Shown piece after piece: positions 53,115-62,394 of a stretch of DNA of 64,000 nucleotides. Numbering within the stretch: position 1 is the stretch's first letter; every line of letters begins with the position of its first letter. The notes below the pieces were generated by a model. It ran no database searches, was not told where the DNA came from, and saw nothing but the letters and a program-made list of their open reading frames with translations. Source of the stretch: WTKD01 sp965243525 (GTDB lineage Bacteria; Spirochaetota; Spirochaetia; WTKD01); assembly GCA_965243525.1 (NCBI GenBank), contig OZ251568.1:744001-808000 (forward strand), written 5' to 3'. Position numbers and translations under genes: made by a program.

Positions 53115-53984
53115 ATGATACAAAAAACTGTTGAACGTATAGAAGAAAAGACTTCGATCATGCGACGGCATGTCATCGAAATGGGTTATACTGCCGGTGG
53201 ACGCGGCGCACATTTTGGGCCGGCTTTATCGAGTATTGAAATTCTCGCTAGTTTGTATTTTGGTGTTATGCACCATGACCCCAAGAATCCCAGCATGCCA
53301 ACACGCGACAGATTTGTTCTCAGCAAGGGGCATGGCTGCCTATCGTATTATGCTGCATTGATCGAATCTGGTTATATTACAAGAGAGCAAATGTATACTT
53401 TTAAGGCAGATAACAGTTTTTTATTTGGGCATCCTAGCCGGAACATCACATATGGATTGGAAATTTCTAGTGGTAGCCTTGGGAATGGATTCGCCATTGC
53501 CTGCGGAATAGCAAAGGCCGCAAAAATTAAACAGGAACAGCACAAGGTTTATTGTGTTGTTGGCGACGGGGAGTGCAACGAAGGCGTTGTGTGGGAGGCG
53601 ATCATGAACGCAGCAAAAAACAGATTAGATAATTTCATCGCCATCGTTGATCGCAACGGTGTACAGTTGGCTGGAAAAACAAGTGAAATCATGGACCTAG
53701 ATGTTGAGGCAGCCTGGAAGGCATTCGGATGGGAAGTCACTGTGGTGGAGAGCGGTAATGATGCATCCAGTGTGCTAGAAGCCTTGAAAGCAATGAAACA
53801 ATCCAAGAGCGGAAAACCCCATGTGATTATCGCACATACGACAAAAGGAAAAGGGGTTTCTTTTATGGAGGGCGACCTTGGATGGCATGCCAGACCGATG
53901 GGGAAGGAAGATTATGAGCGTGCGCTTGCAGAACTTGAAGATGGAAAAAGGAGAGATTCAGATGCGAAAAACACCAATCGATAA
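53115..53984 (+). CDS. Transketolase, N-terminal (thiamine-binding) subunit
   Basis: A 289-residue half-transketolase. 'TRDRFVLSKGHG' near 58, 'ISSGSLGNGFAIACG' near 118 and the thiamine-diphosphate motif 'GDGECNEGVVWEA' through 'AIVDRNG' near 150-190 are clear. It must pair with the next gene to form an active enzyme that moves two-carbon ketol units. 'aaggagatatatgt' precedes the ATG. Its operon partners are not pentose-phosphate genes, which suggests a dedicated role. Confidence 0.9.
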   Translation: MIQKTVERIEEKTSIMRRHVIEMGYTAGGRGAHFGPALSSIEILASLYFGVMHHDPKNPSMPTRDRFVLSKGHGCLSYYAALIESGYITREQMYTFKADNSFLFGHPSRNITYGLEISSGSLGNGFAIACGIAKAAKIKQEQHKVYCVVGDGECNEGVVWEAIMNAAKNRLDNFIAIVDRNGVQLAGKTSEIMDLDVEAAWKAFGWEVTVVESGNDASSVLEALKAMKQSKSGKPHVIIAHTTKGKGVSFMEGDLGWHARPMGKEDYERALAELEDGKRRDSDAKNTNR

Positions 53985-54927
53985 ATTAGCGCGATGGGAA
54001 AAACTTGGACACCGTAATGCCTTGGGTGAATCACTGGTATTGCTGGGAGCCGATCTTCCGGAACTCTGTACCATAACTGCGGATATAACACCTACTGCAC
54101 GTCTAACCGATTTCAAAAATACCTATCCAGACAGATTCTTTGACGTGGGTATTGCTGAACAGAATATGATCGATTTTACTGCTGGCCTGGCCAAGGAAGG
54201 ATTGATTCCCTTTGCTGTCACCATCGCTGCATTCGCACCCATGCGCTGCGCTGAACAAATACGCATGGCATTAGGATATATGAATCTAAACGCAAAGGTC
54301 GTTGGAATTGAAGCAGGGATGCGATTTGGCCCGCTGGGAAATACCCATTGCTCAATGGATGACATCGCGGTTACCAGGGCGATTCCAAACTTCACTGTCA
54401 TGGCTCCATCTGATGTTCATCAAGTCTATAAGGCATTGGCTGCAGCTGCGGACCACGTCGGACCGGTATACATCCGGTTAACTGGGGGCCCAGGACATCC
54501 ATTGCTGTATCCAGAAGAGTTTGATTTTCAAATTGGAAAAGCAATTGAATATCGACCAGGTAGCGATGTTGCTTTTATCTCAACGGGATCACTCCTCGCT
54601 GAGACGATTGCTGCTGCAGACATTCTCCAGGAAAAGGGAATCTCAGCTAGAATAATCGATATGCATACAATAAAACCACTGGACAAAGAAATGCTTGATC
54701 GAGTCTTTGCAGAAAACAGCTTGATTATCACCGTTGAGGAGCACAGTGCTCTCGGTGGTCTCGGCGGAGCAGTTGCTGAGTACAAGGCAGGGATCACCCC
54801 TAGTCCGAAACAAATCATCTGTAGTCTAGGTGATAGTTTTAAAAAACTCGGTGATCATGCCTACCATTTAAAGACCAATGGTTTAACTGCACCAGATTTG
54901 GCAGCCGTGGCAGAAAAAAATCTCTAA
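53962..54927 (+). CDS. Transketolase, C-terminal (pyrimidine-binding) subunit
   Basis: The 321-residue partner subunit, with 'DITPTARLTDFKNTYPDRF', 'DVGIAEQNMIDFTAGLA' (the Glu that activates the cofactor), 'TVMAPSDVHQV' and the C-terminal 'EEHSALGGLGGAVAE'. ATG 53962 is chosen: 'aaaggagag' lies eight bases upstream and the reading overlaps the N-subunit gene by 23 bases; the longer reading from 53878 is just shadow sequence. Deoxyxylulose-phosphate synthase has the same fold but is a single chain with different motifs. Confidence 0.9.
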   Translation: MRKTPIDKLARWEKLGHRNALGESLVLLGADLPELCTITADITPTARLTDFKNTYPDRFFDVGIAEQNMIDFTAGLAKEGLIPFAVTIAAFAPMRCAEQIRMALGYMNLNAKVVGIEAGMRFGPLGNTHCSMDDIAVTRAIPNFTVMAPSDVHQVYKALAAAADHVGPVYIRLTGGPGHPLLYPEEFDFQIGKAIEYRPGSDVAFISTGSLLAETIAAADILQEKGISARIIDMHTIKPLDKEMLDRVFAENSLIITVEEHSALGGLGGAVAEYKAGITPSPKQIICSLGDSFKKLGDHAYHLKTNGLTAPDLAAVAEKNL

Positions 54928-55054
54928 GCAGATACCTTGAAATACTAGCTTTCTGCTTTTCAGAAATTAAGGTCTCTTGTGAAGCGTATCAGAAACGCAA
55001 AAGATTTGGGTGAAAGGCATCGGGCATATAGTGATACTGGTGTTCTGAGATGAA

Positions 55055-56230
55055 CTAATACCTCACCCAGATACTGCCCTTGTCCGCCGATTCAACACAT
55101 TTTTCGATCAACTTCACCCCCTCAATCCCTGCATTAACATCGGGATACCAAAAATCAGCAAGAAAAGTAGCGTCCTTCCTATCAGTCGCATCGATGGCCA
55201 ATGCATAACGATGGTATATATTAGCCCATGATTCAAAAAGTCCGACGGCATGTCCTCCTCCAATTCTATTACAAGAAACCGCAGGGTCATCATTGTACAG
55301 ATATGCATGGCCTCTGTCCAAAACCTGTTTTGGCTTCCCCTGTATTTCATAGCTCAATTGATTGGGGTGTTCATCCCACCATTCGAGGGATGCCTTTGAT
55401 CCTACTATACGAACTCTCTGGTCATGCATAGATCCTGCATTTACACAACTCGCCCAAATCGTACCCACCGCACCGCCTTCAAAATGAAGCATTACATGGG
55501 CATTGTCTTCAAGCGGCGCGCGCGCCTCTACGAAACTCTGCCTGGTGCACATAAGTTCTTTGATCTTTAACCCAGGAACCATTGCCTTTGCCAGGTAATA
55601 CGCATGGGTACCTACATCACTCAACACATAAGCCGGGCCCGACATCTCTGGAGTAACCCGCCATTTCGTTCCGATATCCTCAGCTTCAACCTCAGCGGAA
55701 TGCCAGCCATGGGCAAATTGTGTGTTGATGACACGAATTTCCCCGATATCCCCCTGCGCAATCATATTTCTTGCCTGATGGATCATCTGATGCCCAGTAT
55801 AACTATAATTGACCCCAATGATTTTATTCTGCTCTGCGGCTAGTTTTTTAAGATATTCTGCTTCCCCACTCGTAAAACAAAGTGGTTTCTCACAGATAAC
55901 ATGCATCCCTGCTTCAAGAACCGCCTTACACATCGGATAGTGAAATTTGTTAGGCGTAGCAATGGTGACAACTTGCACCCCATCACTTCGACCTGCTTCT
56001 GTTGCAAGCATCTGCGTATAATCAGAATAACACCGGTCTGCAGATACTCCAATTTTTTTCCCAAAGTCTACACAGCGATCAGCGTTTATATCAAAACTTC
56101 CTGCCACCAATTGAAACAGTCGATCTCGTGCGGCGGCAGCCCTGTGGATATACCCTATCTGACTGCCACGCCCTCCGCCAATCATCCCCCATCGTATGGG
56201 TTTATTAAAACAAAATTCCTCATTAAACAT
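55055..56230 (-). CDS. Gfo/Idh/MocA family oxidoreductase in the second inositol operon
   Basis: A 391-residue NAD(P)-dependent dehydrogenase, longer than IolG. The Rossmann motif is 'GMIGGGRGSQIGYIH', the lysine motif is 'CEKPLCF' and 'GPAYVLSDVGTHAYYLAKAM' holds the C-terminal family His. It resembles the longer GFO/IDH enzymes acting on inositol isomers, inososes or glycosides. 'gcggaggattt' precedes the ATG. It is last in a leftward operon after iolE-like, iolB and iolD copies, so oxidation of a second inositol isomer or reduction of an inosose is the likely role. Confidence 0.8.
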   Translation of the reverse strand: MFNEEFCFNKPIRWGMIGGGRGSQIGYIHRAAAARDRLFQLVAGSFDINADRCVDFGKKIGVSADRCYSDYTQMLATEAGRSDGVQVVTIATPNKFHYPMCKAVLEAGMHVICEKPLCFTSGEAEYLKKLAAEQNKIIGVNYSYTGHQMIHQARNMIAQGDIGEIRVINTQFAHGWHSAEVEAEDIGTKWRVTPEMSGPAYVLSDVGTHAYYLAKAMVPGLKIKELMCTRQSFVEARAPLEDNAHVMLHFEGGAVGTIWASCVNAGSMHDQRVRIVGSKASLEWWDEHPNQLSYEIQGKPKQVLDRGHAYLYNDDPAVSCNRIGGGHAVGLFESWANIYHRYALAIDATDRKDATFLADFWYPDVNAGIEGVKLIEKCVESADKGSIWVRY

Positions 56231-56240
56231 AAATCCTCCG

Positions 56241-57164
56241 CTATTCTGTTTGATATCCTAATTCAGTAAGAAACAATCTGCTTTTAACAATATCTTCGTA
56301 TGTCTGAGCAGCATCCAATGGATCTCTCTCTTGTTCCAAGGTAATCCACCCCTCATAGCCTATTGCATCAAGCACTGTCAGTATTTTTCGATAATCAATG
56401 TCACCCTGACCAATAGGACACATAACCTGTTCCAGACAAGCCTCAAAAAAACCAATATGTCGCTCAAGTACAGATTGATATACGTCGCGGTTGATATCCT
56501 TGAAATGAATATACTCCACTCGATCATCACATAGTTTTAACCATTGGGCAGGATCCATTTGGCTATAGTGCAAATGTCCGGTATCCAAACAGAGCCCAAG
56601 AAGGTCAGGAGAAATGTCGTTCAGCATCTGATCTATCTCATCGGCAAACTCAATATATCCTCCTGCATGAGGATGAATCACCGGACGAACATCATACGAA
56701 GCTGCAATTTTTGCAATAGCAGCGATATGCTGCATCATCACCTTCCATTGCCCCTTCGAAAGGCGCGGCGCTCCTTCTGGATTTCCCGCAGTATTATTTC
56801 GTTCCTTTTTTACGCTGTCTATTATCACTAGATAGGGAGGGAGCTCTGTGTGGATATCTGTTTTTGTCTTGATATGCAACAGTAGCGCGCAAATCTTCTT
56901 GGTCTTCTCAATGCATAGATGGTGGCTTTCCTCAGCGACCAGATCTTCATACAAGGTTCCTGCAACAATTTGCATACCGTTCTGCTGCAGCGTATCCATC
57001 AGAACCTCCATGTCATTTGGCAGATATCCATAGGGTCCTGTCTCGATGCCTGTGTACCCTGCCTTTGCCGTTTCTTTCAGCACTTGGTGCCAAGGAGGAT
57101 TAGCCGGATTAGTTGCATCTTCGATTCCCCAAGAACAAGGAGCATTTGCCAATTCTATTTTCAT
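56241..57164 (-). CDS. iolE: IolE/IolH-like inosose dehydratase or sugar-phosphate isomerase
   Basis: A 307-residue TIM-barrel protein of the AP-endonuclease-2/xylose-isomerase-like fold. The opening 'ELANAPCSWG' and 'GYTGIETGPYGYLP' are typical of inosose dehydratase relatives. Metal ligands are plausible as Glu30s, Asp in 'LCLDTGHL', His in 'YIHFKDIN' and Glu in 'ITLEQE'. IolE dehydrates 2-keto-myo-inositol to the diketone that IolD opens. ATG 57164 is preferred to the longer reading because 'ggaggaaaag' precedes it. It is the only dehydratase candidate in the window, so it may serve both IolD copies. Alternatives are IolH or IolI-type isomerases. Confidence 0.72.
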   Translation of the reverse strand: MKIELANAPCSWGIEDATNPANPPWHQVLKETAKAGYTGIETGPYGYLPNDMEVLMDTLQQNGMQIVAGTLYEDLVAEESHHLCIEKTKKICALLLHIKTKTDIHTELPPYLVIIDSVKKERNNTAGNPEGAPRLSKGQWKVMMQHIAAIAKIAASYDVRPVIHPHAGGYIEFADEIDQMLNDISPDLLGLCLDTGHLHYSQMDPAQWLKLCDDRVEYIHFKDINRDVYQSVLERHIGFFEACLEQVMCPIGQGDIDYRKILTVLDAIGYEGWITLEQERDPLDAAQTYEDIVKSRLFLTELGYQTE

Positions 57165-57259
57165 AGGATTAGCTTTTCCTCCAATATGCATAGATTTCAC
57201 ACCTGCATAAGCTTGGATGGCAGAGCGTACAAAATAATTCTGCTTGTTTTCTCAGCATG

Positions 57260-58108
57260 CTATTTTTTGAATTTTGCAATCATATCACTCAGACCTGGAA
57301 TGGTCTTCATTTGATACCTATGGCGTTCTTCAAAATGTTGAATCAAAGATTTTTGCGTCTTTCCTACGAGGATAGTGAAATAATACATTTCATATCCCGG
57401 TGCGGCGACTACTGGATGATAGCCCTTGTCCAGAATAATAGTGCTTTCATCTTTGACATGGTGCACCGGACCAAAATCGTCTTCATGCACATAGGTGAAC
57501 TGAGCACCAAAGCCGTGTGCGGGATTAAACTTGAAATAATAAATCTCCTCAAAGGCAGATTCCTCAGGCATCCTATCCTCATCGTGCTTATGTGGCGGAA
57601 ATCCAGACCAGCCTCCAGCTCCAACGGTGAATAACTCACTCACAAGAAGACGTCCTTTTTTATCAGCTACCTTTTGATCAAGTACATGATAGATTTTTCG
57701 ATGTGTCTTGGTATCGTCGCTCCCATATTGCACTTTTTCAGAATCTTCTGGAGTGATTCGAAACGGTTCTGTCTTTTCTTCGTAGGCACCGCCGCCAATA
57801 TAGATCTCTGCTTCATCACTCAGACAAGTAATTTCAGCCTTGGCAGCAACAGGAACATACACAGAATCAGGTTTTCCTCCCCATAGATGCTTACGTTGCC
57901 CTACCTCTGAGAACACCACCCCATCGACGGTGATATCGCAAGTTCCCCATCCAAGTACACAAACACTTTCAAAACCAGGTAACTGATAGGTGAATGTCTC
58001 CTTCTTGTGGAGTCTAACTCGATTAAAAAAACTACTGGGAACAATGTTATTTGTTATATCAACAATGGGAACATTACCATTATCAAATGGTTTAATATGT
58101 GCAGGCAT
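57260..58108 (-). CDS. iolB: 5-deoxy-glucuronate isomerase, copy 2
   Basis: A 282-residue bicupin. The metal motif begins 'PPHKHDEDRMPEESAFEEIY' and the C-terminal 'VVAAPGYEMYYFTILVG' is conserved. It is closer to the standard IolB length and motif than copy 1. 'aaaggagaaaat' precedes the ATG. It sits between iolD copy 2 and the iolE-like gene. Confidence 0.93.
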   Translation of the reverse strand: MPAHIKPFDNGNVPIVDITNNIVPSSFFNRVRLHKKETFTYQLPGFESVCVLGWGTCDITVDGVVFSEVGQRKHLWGGKPDSVYVPVAAKAEITCLSDEAEIYIGGGAYEEKTEPFRITPEDSEKVQYGSDDTKTHRKIYHVLDQKVADKKGRLLVSELFTVGAGGWSGFPPHKHDEDRMPEESAFEEIYYFKFNPAHGFGAQFTYVHEDDFGPVHHVKDESTIILDKGYHPVVAAPGYEMYYFTILVGKTQKSLIQHFEERHRYQMKTIPGLSDMIAKFKK

Positions 58109-58306
58109 ATTTTCTCCTTTTTTCGCTATTACGCATATTCTTCTACTGCAACCCTGAAAATAGGGCTAGTTCAGCACAAGGTCTCTATCTCAACGATGTA
58201 TTTTCTTTGTGACATTTGTGCCAAGGAGCGGAACCAGATAAGAGTCTTCAAATTCACAGCACATCCTGTCTGTATATGCCTTTTCATCACCAGAGCATCT
58301 CGTTCG

Positions 58307-60175
58307 TCACAATCGTTTAGCCTTCTGAACATCTTCTTTCATTTTTTGATGCGCTCTTACAACGGCTTCTTTAGGCGAAACTTCCGGAACTCCCACTCGC
58401 CACCAAGAACTATACCCATCTGTCATGGATTTACGTTCAGTCTTGCAATCAATCAAAGTACAGTTTTTGCTCTCGCGCGCTTTCTCTAATGCCTTCTTGA
58501 ATTCATCGCTGCTTCTCACCTGCCATGAATCATACCCCAACCCTGCTGCAACTTGCGCATAATTTGTGGAGATCCAATCGCCATCCAACAACCCTGTTTT
58601 CTCATTACGATATTTGAACTCACATCCGAAATGCGGAATTCCTTGCGAGGTTTCCAGATTATCGATGCATTGAAATCCATTGTTATCAACAAGAATAATG
58701 TTTATTTTTAATCCTTCCTGGCGCGCGGTGAACATTTCTGAATTGAGCATCAATAAACTGCCATCACCAACCAGGCAATACACTTCCCTTTTTGGTTCAG
58801 CAATTTTTGCACCCAAGCCTCCCGCAATTTCATATCCCATACAAGAAAAACCATATTCAAGATGATAGGTATCCTTCACCCTGGCTCGCCAAAGGCGTTC
58901 CATGTCCGAAGGCAATGATCCCGCTGCAGCAACAACGATTGCATCTTCGGGAATGCCTCCTTCATTTAGCAGACCGAGTACCTTCGTTTGAGTGAATCCA
59001 TGCTTTGCATCATCCAAGGTGTATAATCGGTCAACTTCAATCGTCCATTTCTTAATCACCGCTTCTAATTCTGCTCTCCAAGAAGCCTTATAATTTTGTT
59101 TTGCCAAAAGCCCAGCTATGGACTCCAAACCAAGCCTTGCATCGCACAAGAAAGGTTTCGCGTTCAGTTTATATGCATCAAAGCTGCTCACATTGAGCGT
59201 GGCAATTTCAACATCGGGATGCTGAAAATTCCATTTGGATGCAGTGACAAAATCGTTTAAGCGGGTTCCGACTGCCAAAACAAAATCAGCTTGATGTGCA
59301 ATTTCATTGGCAGCTAATGTTCCTGTAACACCGACACCACCCAAGTTATAGGGATGATCCCATGCTATAGATCCTTTTCCTGCCTGGGTCTCTGCAAAAG
59401 GAATACGAAATTGTTCTGCAAATTCAGCGAGTTGTTTTCCTGCCTCTGAATAACGTACCCCACCACCACAGAGAATCATAGGCTTTTTCTTGCTGGCAAT
59501 CAGCTCAGCAAGGCGCTGAGGATCACCCGGCGACAGGGGTCTTCTAACAATACGATGGATTCGTTTTTCAAAAAATTCACTTGGATAGGCATATGCCTCA
59601 GTTTGAACATCTTGTGGAAATGCCAAAGTCACTGCACCAGCTTCCGCCGGGTCGGTAAGCACTCGCATTGCATTCAATGCCGCGCTCATTAATTGGTCGG
59701 GTCGGGTAATCCTATCCCAGTATTTTGAAACTGGTTTGAATGCATCATTTGCAGTCACCGTGTAATCATGGGGCATCTCTATTTGCTGCAGCACTGGATC
59801 AGGCTGCCGACAGGCAAATGAATCACCAGGCAAGAAAAGAACAGGTATTCTATTTACCGTTGCAGTGCCCGCTGCAGTAACCATATTTAATGCTCCGGGA
59901 CCAATCGAACTGACCACTGCCATGATCTTCCTGCGATTATGCTGTTTAGAAAATGCCATAGCAGCATGTCCCATTCCCTGTTCTGAATGTCCTTGATAAA
60001 ATTTCAAGGTATGATTCGATTCTTGCAATGCATCCCCAAAACCCAACACACAACCATGACCAAAAATGCCAAAAACACCTTCTACAAATTTTGTTACCTC
60101 ACCATCAAATTCGACAAACTGATTATCAAGAAATTTTATTAATGCCTGTGATGCGGTTAATGTGATTGTGTCCAT
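58307..60175 (-). CDS. iolD: 3D-(3,5/4)-trihydroxycyclohexane-1,2-dione hydrolase, copy 2
   Basis: A 622-residue thiamine-diphosphate enzyme with the cofactor motif 'GDGSLLMLNSEMFTARQEG' and 'LVDNNGFQCIDNLE'. It shares long blocks with copy 1 ('VFGIFGHG', 'GPGALNMVTAAGTATVNRIP', 'LPGDSFACRQPDPVLQQ') but differs throughout, so the two are old paralogues or were acquired separately. 'aaaggagaacga' precedes the ATG. Confidence 0.94.
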   Translation of the reverse strand: MDTITLTASQALIKFLDNQFVEFDGEVTKFVEGVFGIFGHGCVLGFGDALQESNHTLKFYQGHSEQGMGHAAMAFSKQHNRRKIMAVVSSIGPGALNMVTAAGTATVNRIPVLFLPGDSFACRQPDPVLQQIEMPHDYTVTANDAFKPVSKYWDRITRPDQLMSAALNAMRVLTDPAEAGAVTLAFPQDVQTEAYAYPSEFFEKRIHRIVRRPLSPGDPQRLAELIASKKKPMILCGGGVRYSEAGKQLAEFAEQFRIPFAETQAGKGSIAWDHPYNLGGVGVTGTLAANEIAHQADFVLAVGTRLNDFVTASKWNFQHPDVEIATLNVSSFDAYKLNAKPFLCDARLGLESIAGLLAKQNYKASWRAELEAVIKKWTIEVDRLYTLDDAKHGFTQTKVLGLLNEGGIPEDAIVVAAAGSLPSDMERLWRARVKDTYHLEYGFSCMGYEIAGGLGAKIAEPKREVYCLVGDGSLLMLNSEMFTARQEGLKINIILVDNNGFQCIDNLETSQGIPHFGCEFKYRNEKTGLLDGDWISTNYAQVAAGLGYDSWQVRSSDEFKKALEKARESKNCTLIDCKTERKSMTDGYSSWWRVGVPEVSPKEAVVRAHQKMKEDVQKAKRL

Positions 60176-60271
60176 TCTTATCTCGTTCTCCTTTTATCTA
60201 AAGCCTTTCCCCTTGGTTCATTCGTGAAACATTATTTATGATAATTCTGCATTCCAGATTGAAAATCTCAT

Positions 60272-61330
60272 CTATTTATCTGGATCTGGAATCAAACGGT
60301 CACGCACAAAGGAAAGTAATGCAGCATATCCACTGTGGAATTGACGTAATGTTCGCGCACTTGCACCATAGGATTCAAATGCCGTTGGCGTCATGCCATC
60401 AGCATCATAAGCCTTGTTAAATTCATCAACAGTTCGTAGCGCCTTCATCGCATAATCAGGAATATCCTGAGCAATCGTTTCTTTCACACGAATGCCTGTT
60501 TCGTTGTACATCACTTGCCATTTGTGCGGGATGGTGTGAATAACACCGCCGCCTACTAGCTCAGTCCAATGTAATAAATGGCGATATGCAGCTGATAGCA
60601 AGGTAGTCTTATACCCTTTCTCTGTAAAAATTTTCCACGCATGCTTGAACACCGCTACTCCTGCATAGGGAATAGCCCGAGGTTCCAACGCTATTTTCTT
60701 TTTTGAAAGATAGGCCTGCACCCAATCATCAACACGACCAACCATGATGGTACATACCGGGGTCATCGCTGTAGGATTTTCTGCGCGTTGCAAGCCTCGC
60801 TCAACCGCTTCTGCAACCGCAATGGCCTGAGAAACCGAAAAACAAACCGTAGCATTGATGCTAATCCCTTGAGCTGTTAGTTCTTCAATGGCAGTAATTC
60901 CAGCAGCAGTTGCTGGAACTTTCACCTGGATGTTCTTTGCAAGCTTATCAAATCGCAGCCCTTGTTCAACAAGGACATCAGCTTGTCTGTAGTTCTGTGC
61001 ATTTGTCTGTATCGACAATCTTCCTGCCTTGCCATCGTGTTTCTCAAAAACCGGGTATAATTGCTCTGCACCTTTCTTAGTCAATGCTTCAATGAGGCTC
61101 CAAGCAACGCTAATTTCATCAGCGTAAGGATCTTCTGCCAAATCTGAAAGCATCGATTCCCACAACGACAATTCCTGCTCTAATACCTGCCCAACAATGA
61201 CTGGATTGCTCGTTGCTCCAGTTGCTCCTCGGGCTATTGCATATTTCAAGGCTTCAACTGCACAAGAATCATTCCAATACTGCGTATCAGTATTCTGAAC
61301 CATATAAGATAATGGACAATCAATCTGCAC
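60272..61330 (-). CDS. Transaldolase-family protein in the inositol operon
   Basis: A 352-residue Schiff-base aldolase of the transaldolase family. 'GATGATSNPVIVGQVL' at the N-terminus, the Schiff-base Lys in 'NIQVKVPAT' and 'GISINATVCFSVSQAIAVAE' are family signatures, followed by 'MTPVCTIMVGRVDDWVQ'. The start is GTG 61330, with 'aggagaaaaca' upstream. It departs from TalB and from the short fructose-6-phosphate aldolases in its C-terminal third. Lying between the importer genes and iolD/iolB, it is a candidate for transferring the dihydroxyacetone half of unphosphorylated 2-deoxy-5-keto-gluconate. That role is inference. Confidence 0.82.
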   Translation of the reverse strand: MQIDCPLSYMVQNTDTQYWNDSCAVEALKYAIARGATGATSNPVIVGQVLEQELSLWESMLSDLAEDPYADEISVAWSLIEALTKKGAEQLYPVFEKHDGKAGRLSIQTNAQNYRQADVLVEQGLRFDKLAKNIQVKVPATAAGITAIEELTAQGISINATVCFSVSQAIAVAEAVERGLQRAENPTAMTPVCTIMVGRVDDWVQAYLSKKKIALEPRAIPYAGVAVFKHAWKIFTEKGYKTTLLSAAYRHLLHWTELVGGGVIHTIPHKWQVMYNETGIRVKETIAQDIPDYAMKALRTVDEFNKAYDADGMTPTAFESYGASARTLRQFHSGYAALLSFVRDRLIPDPDK

Positions 61331-61339
61331 TGTTTTCTC

Positions 61340-62389
61340 CTATCGCTTTCTGTTTTTCGTTGAATCAATGACAACGGCCGCAACAATAATAAGCCCCTTC
61401 ACAATCTGTTGCCAATAGGGATTCACACCAATCAAATCCATGCTGTTATTTATAATCCCTATGAATATCGCACCAACCACACACATGGGAATGCTTCCAA
61501 TTCCCCCAGAGAGACTCGTGCCTCCAATAACCGTTGCTGCTATTGCATCAAGTTCGTACATCATCCCATAGGATGGATTTCCTGCTGTTGTTCGCGCAAC
61601 CAGAATAACCGCAGATATCGCTGACAGCATTCCTGCATACATATATACCCGCAGGAGAATGGTTTCAACATTGATTCCTGCAATACGCGCTGCTTGGCGA
61701 TTGCCTCCTATGGCAAGTACATATCGTCCAAAACGAGATTTACTCAGCAAGATATACGAAACCACTGCCATGACAGCATAGATCCAAATGGGAATGGGAA
61801 TGTTAAGAAAACTTCCTGCACCAATAAAGGTGAACGCAGGTTTCAAATTACCGATGGGGCGTCCTGCAGAATACAACAACGCAAATCCACGGGCAATGGT
61901 CATCATTCCCAAGGTTGCAATGAAAGGCGGTATTCTCGCATAGGCGATAAGCGCTCCATTCACCCCACCAAGCGCTGTTCCCAGCAACAATGCCAAAATA
62001 ATTGCAAAAACAATAGGCATCACCACCCCAAGAGGCTGTCCATCCATCAAGGTATGCTGAGACATTGAAGCAACAACTACCCCAACGAACGCAACCATTG
62101 AACCCGAAGAAAGATCAATTCCTCCCGTGATAATAGCAAACGTAACACCCATCGAAATGATACCAATAATTGAAACCTGTCTTAGCACATTCGTTGCATT
62201 CGTCAGACTCCTAAAAGCCGGATTAATGCTCGCCATAATGACTATCAGTAAAATGAGTACACAGAGTATCCCATAATTCTGCAAAAAATGGATGAGAGCT
62301 TCTTTAGCAGTAATGTTTTTTCGTTGATCTTTCTGCTGTACTAGAGAGAGCTTCTTATCCTTTTTTCCTGTTGTTTTTGTTTTTTCCAT
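61340..62389 (-). CDS. Ribose/inositol-type ABC transporter permease
   Basis: A 349-residue permease of the RbsC/XylH group (CUT2). A cytoplasmic Lys-rich N-terminus precedes about ten hydrophobic segments. Motifs are 'TGGIDLSSGSMVAFVGVV', 'PPFIATLGMMTIARGFA', 'GGNRQAARIAGINVE' and 'GGTSLSGGIGSIPMCVVGA'. It forms the channel of the importer with the ATPase gene upstream. The genetic context with iol genes suggests an inositol or related polyol as substrate. The gap to the transaldolase gene is nine bases. Confidence 0.92.
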   Translation of the reverse strand: MEKTKTTGKKDKKLSLVQQKDQRKNITAKEALIHFLQNYGILCVLILLIVIMASINPAFRSLTNATNVLRQVSIIGIISMGVTFAIITGGIDLSSGSMVAFVGVVVASMSQHTLMDGQPLGVVMPIVFAIILALLLGTALGGVNGALIAYARIPPFIATLGMMTIARGFALLYSAGRPIGNLKPAFTFIGAGSFLNIPIPIWIYAVMAVVSYILLSKSRFGRYVLAIGGNRQAARIAGINVETILLRVYMYAGMLSAISAVILVARTTAGNPSYGMMYELDAIAATVIGGTSLSGGIGSIPMCVVGAIFIGIINNSMDLIGVNPYWQQIVKGLIIVAAVVIDSTKNRKR

Positions 62390-62394
62390 ATCCT

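Noticed and set aside
49179..54927. Sulfoquinovose or sulfoacetate pathway (transketolase type)
   Set aside because: The acylating dehydrogenase and split transketolase fit, but no sulfosugar isomerase, sulfoacetaldehyde reductase or sulfonate exporter is present, and the HMGL-like gene is unexplained. It remains a weaker alternative.
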